Both the position numbers and the translations under genes were made by a program. The notes under the pieces are model-generated. The model had not been told where the DNA came from and did not search any database. It saw nothing but the letters and a program-made list of their open reading frames with translations. Shown here in pieces: positions 17,638 to 25,981 of a DNA stretch of 64,000 nucleotides. The DNA comes from Pararhizobium sp. A13 (GTDB taxonomy: Bacteria > Pseudomonadota > Alphaproteobacteria > Rhizobiales > Rhizobiaceae): positions 3,917,001 to 3,981,000 of the forward strand of contig NZ_CP149510.1 in assembly GCF_040126305.1 (NCBI RefSeq). Direction: 5' to 3'. Position 1 is the first letter of the stretch. Each line of letters starts with the position of its first letter.

Positions 17638-17915
17638 TATCGTGGATTCATTGAAGAATTCTAAAGTCTCACGCCACATCGCCGACGGCACGGCGAGGTC
17701 TGGAACGCCGCGCGCTGCGAGTGGGAGTGGGAGTGGCGGCAGATCTCACATCGGCTCCGACGTCGATCATTCGATCTATCCGTGCGTGTACGAATCGTGC
17801 GTGACCGCCTGTCCTGGTTCCGAGTTTTAGCGCATCGCGCTTGAGCAGTTTAATCCGTATTCTAATACAAAACCGCACCGCCCGCCGCCACCCCCGAACG
17901 ACCGATAATGCCGGT

Positions 17916-18239
17916 CTATCGATTGTTTGTTCTCACTTTAAAAGCAGGTCCAAATACCGTTCGAAGTGGAATTATGATGCCACAGCAGCGATTTGGATAT
18001 CGTAAAAACCGCCCGCCCTGCCCCTGCTGCTCGCTTGTGCCGGCGCGATAGATGATTGCGGCAACGCTCGCGCCGCCGGCATCGACGGGCACTAGAGTGG
18101 GCGCGCCTTTGCGGAAAGTGCTCGATCTCGCAAATTCCAGATTGAAGGGGTGTTCGTACGGCGCGGGTGGTGTCCTTGGTCGCGTCTTGGATTTCCCGAC
18201 CGGGGTCTCCTTATAAACGACCCGTGCGCCATCGTTCAT
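17916..18239 (-). CDS. Uncertain ORF overlapping the end of the AbiEii-like toxin gene
   Basis: 107 aa, starting with an ATG that overlaps the toxin stop (ATGA at 18236-18239), an arrangement often seen in real operons. The protein is basic (MNDGARVVYKETPVGKSKTR...) and I recognise no domain; there is no signal peptide or membrane segment. It could be a third gene of the toxin-antitoxin operon, a remnant of a longer gene, or a chance frame. The remaining stretch 17640-17915 holds nothing I can support. Confidence 0.25.
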   Translation of the reverse strand: MNDGARVVYKETPVGKSKTRPRTPPAPYEHPFNLEFARSSTFRKGAPTLVPVDAGGASVAAIIYRAGTSEQQGQGGRFLRYPNRCCGIIIPLRTVFGPAFKVRTNNR

Positions 18240-19150
18240 CTTAGGCGCTCTTCCAGTTTATCAATCAACCGCGCGCGAGCTTCGACAGTAAGTTTTCCCA
18301 GGTTCAACTGCTTCCATCGCACGGCAGGCAGGTCAGCCGCTCCCAGAACGCCGAGAAGCGACCAGTCCGGCTGACCGCGTTTAAATCCCCGGAGAAACTC
18401 CTTGTGCTCATTCGGCATGCCTCCCGCCATGGCGGCGATCAGTTCCTCACGCGCAGCAAGCAGCTCATCGAAAGGGACAGGCTCGGCGGTCATTCCGTCA
18501 AAGCCCTGCGCAAACTCCTGCGCGATGTCTTTGCGGCGCGGCACAAGCACCTCAGAGATCGGCCTGTCGTGGCTTATCAAATAGACGATAAAGGCGCGGC
18601 GCAGGTCATCGCTGATGCCTTCGTTCGCAAGCAAGTCACGAACGTCAAAGAGATCACGCGGGTGCTGGCGGTCAAGCGCGGCCATGATCTTGCCCGCGTA
18701 CAGGTCGGCAAACGAAACAACCTGCATTTCCGCGAATCCAAAGGTGTCTTCCACACCCGGCGACACTGAACGCATCTCCGGCTCGAAAACGCAGCCGCGC
18801 AGAACCGGCGTAACCTCGATTTTGATCTGCGCATCGGGCCGCTGAACGGTCAGCTTGGTGATGATCTGCTCGCGGGCATTCAGGACTTCGGTGACGCGCA
18901 GGCCGCGCAATCCGGTTCGGATTTCCGCCGCCATGCGCTTCATGGCAGTATCGATCGCGGCAAGGGACTCCGGGCGTGGCGCCACCGGCAGGTAGGTCAG
19001 GTCGATATCGACCGACAGACGCGGCATGTCCCGCACAAAAAGGTTGATGGCGGTCCCGCCTTTCAGGGCGAAATCCTTCTCGGCGGCGACGAACGGGAGC
19101 ACATCGATCAATAGCGCGACCTGGCGCCGATAACGTTCAGACAGGGGCAC
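18236..19150 (-). CDS. AbiEii-like nucleotidyltransferase toxin (type IV TA)
   Basis: 304 aa with a GTG start at 19150, 14 bases inside the antitoxin gene. The DUF1814/AbiEii nucleotidyltransferase core is visible: FALKGGTAINLFVRD (residues 27-41) and LSVDIDLTYL with the metal-binding pair D48 and D50, then a second KIEVTPV strand and the FADLYAGKIMAALDRQHPRD segment near 150-170. AbiEii-class toxins transfer nucleotides to RNA and are countered by an AbiEi partner that does not bind them directly. The catalytic residues look intact, so the toxin should be active. It may protect against phage or stabilise an accessory segment next to the tRNA gene. Confidence 0.88.
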   Translation of the reverse strand: MPLSERYRRQVALLIDVLPFVAAEKDFALKGGTAINLFVRDMPRLSVDIDLTYLPVAPRPESLAAIDTAMKRMAAEIRTGLRGLRVTEVLNAREQIITKLTVQRPDAQIKIEVTPVLRGCVFEPEMRSVSPGVEDTFGFAEMQVVSFADLYAGKIMAALDRQHPRDLFDVRDLLANEGISDDLRRAFIVYLISHDRPISEVLVPRRKDIAQEFAQGFDGMTAEPVPFDELLAAREELIAAMAGGMPNEHKEFLRGFKRGQPDWSLLGVLGAADLPAVRWKQLNLGKLTVEARARLIDKLEERLR

Positions 19151-19934
19151 TGAGGTCCTCCGGGACAGTTATGAGGTAAGTTGGGTCGAGTTTGCCGCCC
19201 TTGACGAGCATACGTTTGCCGGTGCCGAGACTGATGGCGGCACGGTCTATTTGCTTTAGCCACGCTGGCCGATGGCGATCTGCAAACCAGAAGAAGAGCC
19301 GCTTGACCTTGACACTACGGCAGTCGGTGAGAAGAATCTGGAGCCGTCGCGGGCTCAAGGTCCGTAATCCTTCGACCAGCATATCGACCTGGTGAAAGCT
19401 CTCGCGGCCGGGCAGCCCGTCAAGCATTTCCAGCAGAGCGCGCTCCGGCGTCGAAGCTATGAGTGGCCAGTCGGACGGTCCTGGCAGTTCCCGCAGCGTG
19501 TGTGCCTGCAAAGCTTCTGCCGCCGCGAGAGTCTTGAACAGAACCTGCGACCGGTGAAACCGAAACGTTTCTTTCAGGGGAAGCTTGGCAAGCCAGCCCG
19601 GGGGCGACTCCGTCCCGTACAGGTGAATCATCGAGGGTCCGGATGCGGACAGGTAGTGGGTGAAGCCCTGCAGGTCGAGCGCGGTTCGCCCGCCGACCGC
19701 AAGGTTGCGCCCCATCACCTTCTGCAGCGAAACGACAGTCTTTTGCCAGTCCAGCTCGCCGAGCGGGCGCTTGTATGTGCCGCGTACCGGCTGAACCAGC
19801 CAACCGGCGGAAACATACTGGCTGCGCAGGCTCGTTGAATAGCCGTGCCGCTCCATCCATGCCGCATCAGCCAAAAGGCCCTCCGGCAGGGTTCGTTCGA
19901 GTTGGTTTAATTTTCCGCCAATTTGCTCAGTCAT
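19137..19934 (-). CDS. AbiEi-like antitoxin and autorepressor (type IV TA)
   Basis: 265 aa. The N-terminus (residues about 10-70; LADAAWMERHGYSTSLRSQY, GWLVQPVRGTYKRP) is the winged-helix AbiEi_3 N-terminal DNA-binding domain, followed by the AbiEi C-terminal antitoxin region (PERALLEMLDGLPGRESFHQ, ...LSPRRLQILLTDCRSVKVKR). ATG 19934 precedes and overlaps the toxin gene. In characterised AbiE systems the antitoxin represses its own promoter by binding inverted repeats; such a repeat lies just upstream (19948-19985). Confidence 0.88.
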   Translation of the reverse strand: MTEQIGGKLNQLERTLPEGLLADAAWMERHGYSTSLRSQYVSAGWLVQPVRGTYKRPLGELDWQKTVVSLQKVMGRNLAVGGRTALDLQGFTHYLSASGPSMIHLYGTESPPGWLAKLPLKETFRFHRSQVLFKTLAAAEALQAHTLRELPGPSDWPLIASTPERALLEMLDGLPGRESFHQVDMLVEGLRTLSPRRLQILLTDCRSVKVKRLFFWFADRHRPAWLKQIDRAAISLGTGKRMLVKGGKLDPTYLITVPEDLSAPV

Positions 19935-19947
19935 ACTTAGTAAAATT

Positions 19948-19985
19948 GCATACTTTTAAACTTAATTCAAGGTTTGAAAGTATGC
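19948..19985. promoter_or_regulatory. Operator-like inverted repeat of the AbiE operon
   Basis: GCATACTTTTAAAC (19948-19961) and GTTTGAAAGTATGC (19972-19985) are inverted copies over 14 bases with one mismatch, separated by 10 bases and starting 14 bases upstream of the antitoxin ATG. A direct repeat ACTTAGTAAAA flanks the element at 19935-19945 and 20002-20012. Its place and shape fit AbiEi autoregulation. Confidence 0.65.
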
Positions 19986-20050
19986 CACTTTACGCAGCCA
20001 AACTTAGTAAAAATTACCTCTGGCAAACCAAAGTTGGAGGCCGTCTTAGA

Positions 20051-20064
20051 ACCGGAATTCCGGT
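20051..20064. repeat. 14-bp perfect palindrome between AbiE and the tRNA gene
   Basis: ACCGGAATTCCGGT is perfectly self-complementary. It lies 54 bases beyond the 3' end of the minus-strand tRNA-Ile2 gene, so it could be part of that transcript's 3' trailer or a protein site. No T-run follows. Confidence 0.4.
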
Positions 20065-20114
20065 GAGACAAATCGAGGAAAAAACGATGGAAAAACAACG
20101 TCCGAAGACGGAAA

Positions 20115-20190
20115 TGGTGGGCCCGGAGGGACTCGAACCCCCAACCAAGCGGTTATGAGCCGCCGGCTCTAACCATTGAGCTACAGGCCC
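20115..20190 (-). tRNA. tRNA-Ile2 (CAU anticodon, lysidine type)
   Basis: On the minus strand the gene begins GGGCCTGTAGCTCAATGG and ends CGGGCCCACCA with the CCA encoded. The acceptor stem pairs fully (one G-U), the anticodon stem-loop is GCGG-CTCATAA-CCGC, and the T arm contains GGTTCGAGTCC. A CAU anticodon can mean Met or Ile2. The overall likeness to E. coli tRNA-Ile2 (GTGGTTAGAGC, GCTTGGT) favours Ile2, read as AUA after lysidine modification. The AbiE pair borders it. Confidence 0.9.
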
Positions 20191-20348
20191 TGCCCCGGTT
20201 GTCCGGTATCCCGCAGACCAATGGCAGACCGCGGGTGGACTGGCTCTAGCGGAAAACGGGTTTTCCCACAAGACGTTGCCGCAATCCCTACACAATCAAT
20301 GATCAAGAAGGGTGGCAGCGACGAAACACAACCGGAAAGAACCCACCC

Positions 20349-21092
20349 ATGACCACAGCCTATTTCCCCCGCGGCCTCAGGGCCGTGGTTCTGGCGGCCG
20401 CCTTTGCGGGCATCGCAGGCACGGCTGCCTTCGCGCAGGACAACACGCCGCGCGAAGCGGTAATCACCGTTTTCGGCGAAGGCCACTCGGAAGTCGCCCC
20501 CGACATGGCGATCCTGTCGTTCAGCGTCGTCAAGGATGCCAAAACAGCCCGCGAGGCGCTCGACGCCAACAACAAGGCGATGGCCGACGTCCTCAACGCG
20601 CTGAAGAGCGGCGGCATCGCCGAAAACGACCTGCAGACCTCGGGCTTTGCGGTCAATCCGCAGTACCAGTATCCGGACAACAACGATGGCGGCAACCGCC
20701 CGCCGGTTCTGATCGGCTACCAGGTCGCCAATTCGCTGACCATCAAGGTGCGCGACCTTGCCAAGCTCGGCGAAATCATCGACCAGTCGGTGACGCTCGG
20801 CGTCAACCAGGGCGGTTCGATCCAATTCACCAATGACAAGCCGGAAGCGACGATCACCGAGGCTCGCAAGCAGGCCGTGGCCGATGCCGTATCAAAGGCC
20901 AAGGTGCTTTCAGAGGCCGCGGGCGTTTCGCTCGGACGCATCGTCGAGATTTCAGAGAACTCATCCCGGCCCGAACCGATGCCGATGATGCGCACGATGG
21001 CAAAAGAATACGCCGCCGATGCAGTGCCGATCGCAACCGGCGAAAACAGCTACAACGTCACCGTCAACGTCACCTTCGCGATCCAGCAATAA
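20349..21092 (+). CDS. Periplasmic SIMPL-domain protein (DUF541)
   Basis: 247 aa. A Sec signal peptide (residues 1-30, ending AAFAQDN) precedes the SIMPL domain. Its start (ITVFGEGHSEVAPDMAILSF), GGIAENDLQTSGFAVNPQYQY in the middle and the final YNVTVNVTFAIQ strand are typical (E. coli YggE-like). YggE-type proteins are linked to oxidative-stress tolerance and outer-membrane assembly but have no defined reaction. A terminator follows 33 bases after the stop, so it is a single-gene unit. Confidence 0.9.
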   Translation: MTTAYFPRGLRAVVLAAAFAGIAGTAAFAQDNTPREAVITVFGEGHSEVAPDMAILSFSVVKDAKTAREALDANNKAMADVLNALKSGGIAENDLQTSGFAVNPQYQYPDNNDGGNRPPVLIGYQVANSLTIKVRDLAKLGEIIDQSVTLGVNQGGSIQFTNDKPEATITEARKQAVADAVSKAKVLSEAAGVSLGRIVEISENSSRPEPMPMMRTMAKEYAADAVPIATGENSYNVTVNVTFAIQQ

Positions 21093-21124
21093 TATCAGAT
21101 CGCAGACGACTGTGGAAAAAAGGG

Positions 21125-21151
21125 ACCCCGCTTCGGCGGGGTTTTGTTTTT
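21125..21151 (+). terminator. Rho-independent terminator after the SIMPL gene
   Basis: Stem CCCCGC / GCGGGG with a TTCG tetraloop (21126-21141), extended by an A-T pair and followed by a T-rich tract (TTTTGTTTTT). The rest of 21093-21451 shows no gene. Confidence 0.9.
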
Positions 21152-21451
21152 GGTGCACGGCGTTTGGGGTGTGCGAAAGGCGGATCCATCCTTGTCTCCC
21201 CGCATGCCCGCCCTTGTGGCGGCTATCCAGTGCGTCCAAGTTCTTGGGTGCGGAAGGCTCTTTCACGCGATGGACATCGCGTGCCTCCGAAGAAAACGTC
21301 TCCAATGCCCGGCACCAAACAAAGACGCCCCCCGCAGTGAACCGCGAGGGGCGAGACTTTCCGCCGGCCGGGGGAGACAAGGCGGAAAGAATGGGATGCC
21401 GGCATCCCGGCCGGTTGATACCGGCCGCAAGCGTCGGGCGGCTGTTTTTCG

Positions 21452-21850
21452 TTAGCGGCCAATCACCGGGCAGCCGCGCACATTGGCGAACACGACGCGG
21501 CGATAATCGCCATGGCGGCGGCCTTCGACGACGACGCGGCGCCAGGAGACGTCCGCGACATAGGCGCGGCGCAGGCCGAAATAGCGCGCCTTGTCGACCG
21601 CAAGCCAGGGTGCGCAGCGGCCGCGGCGCTCACGATCCCAGCCGCCGCCCCAGCCCGGGCGATGGCGGCGGTCGCCATCCCAGTCGCGCTCGTCACGGTA
21701 ACCGTCGCGATCGCGGTACTGGACGTCGACGACGCCGCCCGAATGGATGCCGAACGTCAGCGTGTCGGCGCTGGCAGGCGCGACCGTTGCGCCGAAACCC
21801 GTCAGACCGATGAAGCCGGCGAGCGCCAGTTTTGCGAGAATCTGTCTCAT
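21452..21850 (-). CDS. Small secreted Arg-rich protein, rhizobial conserved hypothetical
   Basis: 132 aa from ATG 21850; a longer frame to 21913 would put 21 residues before an obvious signal peptide (MRQILAKLALAGFIGLTGFG...ASADT). The mature protein has a short variable region with a D/R-rich stretch (YRDRDGYRDERDWDGDRR), then the conserved CAPWLAVDKARYFGLRRAYV and VVFANVRGCPVI segments. The two cysteines (one in CAPW, one in RGCPVI) probably form a disulfide. I know this type from rhizobial genomes only as a conserved periplasmic protein of unknown function. Confidence 0.7.
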   Translation of the reverse strand: MRQILAKLALAGFIGLTGFGATVAPASADTLTFGIHSGGVVDVQYRDRDGYRDERDWDGDRRHRPGWGGGWDRERRGRCAPWLAVDKARYFGLRRAYVADVSWRRVVVEGRRHGDYRRVVFANVRGCPVIGR

Positions 21851-22075
21851 GAGTGTTTTCTCCGTGTTGGGTGCAAACTTCAGATGTCCGCCCGTTGTTT
21901 TGATCCGGGGCATTGAGGGAAAGGTAAGCCGGCGCGGCTGAACGGAACCAGAATCCGCCGTTCATCGGCGGTTCAGGCGGCCGGTTGAGGAGCGAATCGC
22001 GGGAATGGAACGATCGGTGCCCGAAGCGCGCCGCGTCAAAACGGCTTGTTGCGCCGTACTTCAGCTCTCTGTCTC

Positions 22076-22201
22076 GTGCATCTCGTTGTCCCAAACCGCT
22101 GCACGCTTTTGGGCGACATGCACGATCGCGATCGATTCTAATGAGCTAGAACGGGATGCGGGGCGGAGGACCGCGTCGCACTTTTCCTCATCCCGCTCTA
22201 G
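22076..22201. repeat. RIME-like rhizobial intergenic palindromic repeat
   Basis: Two nested palindromic units stand side by side. The first, 22076-22123, has arms GTGCATCTCG..CCCAAA and TTTTGGGCGACATGCAC. The second, 22146-22201, has arms CTAGAACGGGATG and CATCCCGCTCTAG. This layout and these words match the intergenic mosaic elements dispersed in Rhizobium genomes. The element runs up to the stop of the SnoaL-like gene (22198). It explains most of the otherwise empty stretch 21851-22197. Confidence 0.65.
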
Positions 22202-22602
22202 CGAGCGAGCGCTTTTTCGAAAACCCGGATGTTGCGGTAGTGGCTGAGCCGGGTGACGGCGCCGTTTTCGAATTCAAAGACGAAGACGCTGGGGATCGAA
22301 TAGGATTGGCCGCTCGCCGCCGGGAAGCCGGGCATGGTTTCGCGGTAAACGCCGCGGGCGGTTGCGTCGATCGCGACGCGCTGGCCAAGCGCATCGTGCA
22401 TCAGCACCATGTCGCTGAAGGTTTCATCGAAATGCCGGAAATAACTCATGACGCTCATGCGCAACGGATCGACACCGATGGTCCGCTGTCCCGTCATGGA
22501 ATCGAGCGCCACATCCTCATCGAGGAAGGTGGCGAGCGTCTCGAAATCCCGCTCGTTCAAGGCTTCCATGAAGCGGCTGGCAATCGTCTGCGCGTCGGTC
22601 AA
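22198..22602 (-). CDS. SnoaL/NTF2-like small protein
   Basis: 134 aa. The alpha+beta barrel pattern of the SnoaL-like/NTF2 superfamily is visible: helix MTDAQTIASRFMEALNERDF, then LATFLDEDVALDS, VYRETMPGFPAA, and the final VFVFEFENGAVTRLSHYRNI. Such proteins bind or isomerise small hydrophobic ligands; the function here cannot be assigned. The start appears to be TTG at 22602, close behind a GGGGGAAG ribosome site, because no ATG is available near it. Confidence 0.7.
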   Translation of the reverse strand: MTDAQTIASRFMEALNERDFETLATFLDEDVALDSMTGQRTIGVDPLRMSVMSYFRHFDETFSDMVLMHDALGQRVAIDATARGVYRETMPGFPAASGQSYSIPSVFVFEFENGAVTRLSHYRNIRVFEKALAR

Positions 22603-22757
22603 TGAACTTCCCCCTTAATGTCGAACCGGGTGCGACCAAGCGCGACCGGCGGGAAATAACACCAAAGCCCTGATTTTGTTCCGGGAATGGAAAGCGAAAC
22701 AGAAGCGGTGCCAAGACTGCACCGGGCGGTGCCCGCTTGTCCAGCGCAAAGCCGAGA

Positions 22758-23177
22758 TCACCCGCCAAGATGAAGAACGATCTCGCGCCGGTGCGGTCGG
22801 TCGCGGTGTTCGAACAGGTAGAGCCCCTGCCAGGTGCCGAGCGTCAAGCGGCCGCCACTGACGGGAATGCCGATCGACACCTGCGTCAGTGCCGCCTTGA
22901 TATGGGCCGGCATGTCGTCCGGTCCTTCCGCCGTGTGGATGATCCAGCGCATCGACGGATCGTCGGAGGGCGGCACCAGGCGCTTGAAGAACTGGTCGAG
23001 ATCACGCCGCACGTCGGGGTCGGCATTCTCCTGGATGAGGAGCGAACAGGAGGTGTGGCGGACGAAGACGGTGAGCAGCCCCTCTTCCACGCTGTTGCGA
23101 ACGAAGGCTTGCGCCTCGCCGGTGAACTCATAGAGGCCCGCGCCGCGCGTCGACAGGCTGATGATCGTCTGGGGCAT
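22758..23177 (-). CDS. YjbQ-family protein (UPF0047)
   Basis: 139 aa from ATG 23177, chosen because AAAGGAGA precedes it. Family signature residues are plain: VFVRHTSCSLLIQENADPDV, MRWIIHTAEGPDDMPAHIKA and LGTWQGLYLFEHRDRPHRRE. The conserved His/Glu set may form a metal or phosphate site. The family is widespread; a thiamine-phosphate synthase side activity has been described for E. coli YjbQ, but the physiological role is not settled. Confidence 0.9.
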   Translation of the reverse strand: MPQTIISLSTRGAGLYEFTGEAQAFVRNSVEEGLLTVFVRHTSCSLLIQENADPDVRRDLDQFFKRLVPPSDDPSMRWIIHTAEGPDDMPAHIKAALTQVSIGIPVSGGRLTLGTWQGLYLFEHRDRPHRREIVLHLGG

Positions 23178-23246
23178 GGTCTCCTTTCCGATCCTGCCCG
23201 CTGCGGCGGCAGGCAGGATTGTCTCCACATGTTCAAACCGCGGTGG

Positions 23247-23600
23247 TCATAGCTCCAGGAAGCTCTTGAAGCCACCATAGATCATGCGCTTGCCATCGAA
23301 GGGCATGGTCCATTTGTCGCTTGCAAGCCGCGGATCGGCCATGACCTTGGCGTTGATCGCATCGCGCTCCTCGCGCGAGGGATAGGTGATCCAGGAAAAG
23401 ACCACCACCTCATCCTCCTTCGCCTGCACGGCGCGCGGAAAGGAGGTGAGCTCGCCATAGGGCACATCGTCGCCGATGCACTCGACATAGGAGAGCGCGC
23501 CATATTCCTTCCAGACGTCGCCGGCGGTGCGGGCCATGTCCTTATAGGCCTCCATATTGCCCTTCGGGACGGCGAGAACAAATCCATCGACATAGTGCAT
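23247..23600 (-). CDS. DUF1428 small protein
   Basis: 117 aa. The start MHYVDGFVLAVPKGNMEAYK (ATG 23600, GGAGG just upstream) and the following GALSYVECIGDDVP, VVFSWITYPSREERDAIN and PFDGKRMIYGGFK segments define the DUF1428 family of dimeric alpha-beta barrel (ferredoxin-like) proteins. There is no known reaction. It lies 69 bases upstream of the YjbQ gene and may share a transcript with it. Confidence 0.9.
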   Translation of the reverse strand: MHYVDGFVLAVPKGNMEAYKDMARTAGDVWKEYGALSYVECIGDDVPYGELTSFPRAVQAKEDEVVVFSWITYPSREERDAINAKVMADPRLASDKWTMPFDGKRMIYGGFKSFLEL

Positions 23601-23657
23601 TTGGTGTTTCCTCCATGTTGAACCCTGCTGAGCCAAATGGCGCAGCAAGCCGGATCG

Positions 23658-24058
23658 TCAACGACGGCCGTCGGTCCAAAGCGTTTCGGGCGAACAATTA
23701 TCGGCCGCCGGCCATTCCTCGCAGAGCGGCGGCTCTTCAGGCGCGGCCTGCAGCGGATAGATCGGGCGGTCGAAATATTCGTCGCGGCAGACGTACCAAT
23801 AGGTGATGAAGGCATCGAGCCAGTCATCGTCGGCGTCGGCGATGCACAGCGGCAGCCAGGCGGTGAAACCCGGCTCGCCGGGGAGGGGATTTCGCGGTGC
23901 TTCAGCCTGCCCTCGCAGAAGCTCTTGCGGGCGCAGCGGCGCACACGGCAGAAGCGCGGGATCTCCATGCGGCCTGCGGTCACCCGCGACAGGCCGACGA
24001 ACAGCTCGAACGGCATCGGTATTTCTTCGAACGGGGATTTTGGAACAGCTTCGTCCAT
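23658..24058 (-). pseudogene. Frameshifted conserved hypothetical protein
   Basis: From ATG 24058 the frame reads MDEAVPKSPFEEIPMPFELF, GLSRVTAGRMEIPRFCRVRR and KSFCEGRLKHREIP. At the C-rich run near 23885-23890 the sensible sequence moves by one base to GEPGFTAWLPLCIADADDD, WLDAFITYWYVCRDEYFDR and PIYPLQAAP, ending at 23658. One missing C would join the two parts into a protein of about 133 aa. The cysteine pattern (RFCRVRRC...SFCEG) hints at a metal-binding N-terminus. I do not know its function. The frameshift could be real or a sequencing error in a homopolymer. Confidence 0.6.
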
Positions 24059-24645
24059 CGTCAGGGCACACCTTCACCTTCACGCGGCGGCTTTTTCGCC
24101 CGTGGCTTGAAACCATCTTCAGTTCGCCGGCCTTCAAGCACGGCGGTATCGGCCGGGGCACATCGGGTGCCTCGGGTAAAATGAGTAGGGTGACACGCGA
24201 TGTGCCCCGCTTCGGTGTCTTTTGCCGCGCTTCTCAGGTTCTTCTGCGCCTCTCCTTTTTTGAAGAAGAGACCTCCGATGCCCCGGCCCGGCCGCTTATC
24301 CGCCAGGCTTTTCAATGGGCGGGGCATGCCCTGGACCCCTCGACGGCAAAGCCGTCCAGCGTGGTGAACCGCCCGTGGTGGGGCATGCCCGGCACGCCCG
24401 GTTCATTTTCGAACCGGAGGAGAACCGCCTTTCACGCAGCCCCGGGGACTTCGCGCGCGTTTCGCCAAACCGTCTGGGCACCGGCCCCGCCTCGCCGGAA
24501 ACGCAAACCGGTGTATCCGTGGCGGGACGGGAAGAGTATGGCACGGGGTTGTGGGGCGGGGACGAGCGGGAATGATTTTTCCCGAGGGAGGGTCGGATTG
24601 CAAGCGGCGGATTTTGCCCCATTGCAGACATTCTGACGACGCTCC
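24059..24645. other. 587-base stretch without a supportable gene
   Basis: All frames here give low-complexity, Arg/Pro-rich translations without family features. Short palindromes are present: GGGGCATGCCC at 24321-24331 and again at 24380-24390, and a GACGGC-AAA-GCCGTC hairpin at 24342-24356. Nothing else is seen. Confidence 0.5.
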
Positions 24646-25089
24646 TCAAGCGCTCTTTGGTTGCTTCTGAGAGCGGACGGGGCGAGTGGCAGCCCGCACC
24701 GAGGTATTCAGTGCCACGGCGGCGCAAATGAGAGCCTTCAACGCCTCTTCATCAATCCCGTCGCCCTCGTGGAGATCGATGGCACGCCTGGTGTTGCCTT
24801 CGAGGCTGGAGTTGAAGAGGCCCGAAGGGTCCTCCAACGAGGCGCCCTTGGCGAAGGTCATCTTCACGACATTCTTGTAGGTTTCACCGGTACAGATGAT
24901 TCCGGCATGCGACCACACCGGAACCCCTCTCCACTTCCACTCCTCGACCACTTCGGAGTCGGCCTGCTTGATGAGACTTCGGACCCGAGCGAGCGTCTCG
25001 CCCCGCCAATCACTCAGCTCGTCGATTCTTGCATCTATCAGCTGGGAGGGAGAGGCTCCTGCTTTTTCTTCGTTCGAGTCGCTCTTCAT
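24646..25089 (-). CDS. DUF1801-domain protein A
   Basis: 147 aa from ATG 25089; the frame stays open much further upstream but only through non-conserved sequence that overlaps the next gene. The body has the YdhG/DUF1801 pattern: RVRSLIKQADSEVVEEWKWR, GVPVWSHAGIICTGETYKNV and MTFAKGASLEDPSGLFNSSL, related to the frataxin-like/iron chaperone YdhG fold. It is followed by a basic tail. The product of the neighbouring gene at 25134-25592 has the same fold. Confidence 0.8.
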   Translation of the reverse strand: MKSDSNEEKAGASPSQLIDARIDELSDWRGETLARVRSLIKQADSEVVEEWKWRGVPVWSHAGIICTGETYKNVVKMTFAKGASLEDPSGLFNSSLEGNTRRAIDLHEGDGIDEEALKALICAAVALNTSVRAATRPVRSQKQPKSA

Positions 25090-25133
25090 GACTGTTGTCG
25101 CCTTCTTCCTGGTTGTTGTCGCTCGCCCGCCGC

Positions 25134-25592
25134 TCACATTCGTTCGCCGGGCAATTGGCTGGCTTGCGTCACCCAAGCGGCGAGCTGAGCTTCGTCGAGC
25201 TCGTCGTCCTCGTGGATGTCGAGGTAGCGCACTTCCTTCTGCTTGGACTCGCCGGGCGGAACGGGACGCAGCGACGCGCCGCGGAAGAAAGCCACTTTGA
25301 CGTACTTCGTGAAGACATGGATGCCGAGGAACCAGCCCTGGCCCTCTATCCCGTATAGCGGCGAGTTCCATTTGACCGCCTTGTGCACGCCGGGGACAGT
25401 GCGCATAATGAGCGCGTCGAGACGGCGCCCGACATCGCTTTTCCAGCCCGGCATGGCCGCGATGTAGTCCTGCACGGGGGCGTCGCCATAGCCCTTCGTG
25501 ATCTGAGGATTGCCGCCGGCAAGGAGGGTCGGTTGCGCGGCGACCGATTTTGCGGCGACCTTCGCCGGCGTCTTGGACGTTTGGTTGGCCAT
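25134..25592 (-). CDS. DUF1801-domain protein B
   Basis: 152 aa from ATG 25592. After an Ala/Lys-rich leader (residues 1-30) come DAPVQDYIAAMPGWKSDVGR, VPGVHKAVKWNSPLYGIEGQ and FTKYVKVAFFRGASL, a clear DUF1801 domain. The gene ends 44 bases before its likely paralogue, and the two are probably cotranscribed. The molecular role of the family is unclear. Confidence 0.85.
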   Translation of the reverse strand: MANQTSKTPAKVAAKSVAAQPTLLAGGNPQITKGYGDAPVQDYIAAMPGWKSDVGRRLDALIMRTVPGVHKAVKWNSPLYGIEGQGWFLGIHVFTKYVKVAFFRGASLRPVPPGESKQKEVRYLDIHEDDELDEAQLAAWVTQASQLPGERM

Positions 25593-25981
25593 TGCGTTCA
25601 CTCCGCTGATACACGGATAAAATCCAGGATGCCTGATTATTGGTGATGTCGACCTGTTCGGCATGGCAATCGGTTGGTCTGCAGCTCAGCATATTCTGCG
25701 TGGGGTGACAGGGACTTCTACCTACAACCAGCGCACGTGCCCAAGATATTAGCGTCTCACCCGCGGTATACAAGCTCCTGGTCAGATCAGGCCGGCGGTC
25801 CCTGGCTGCGCGGGCGATCTTCCTTGCGCGCTGAGCGACATACCATTGATCCCAACGCGTTCCCCCTTTTTCCGTAGAGACGAAACGGACCCGCTTGCGG
25901 CCATCGGCGGCACTGGCATCGTTGAGATCGCCACGAGCTGTTTAGGTCGTATATTCAGACTTTTCTGCTACTCAGCGTAAC

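Noticed and set aside
17642..17830. 62-residue plus-strand ORF
   Set aside because: Low complexity (Ser/Gly repeats), no ribosome site and no recognised domain.
20100..20158. Plus-strand peptide ending in GPEGLEPPT-like sequence
   Set aside because: It is the antisense reading of tRNA-Ile2, a well-known spurious annotation.
24321..24390. Repeated GGGGCATGCCC palindromes
   Set aside because: Short, GC-rich and not placed near a start codon; no regulatory role can be supported.
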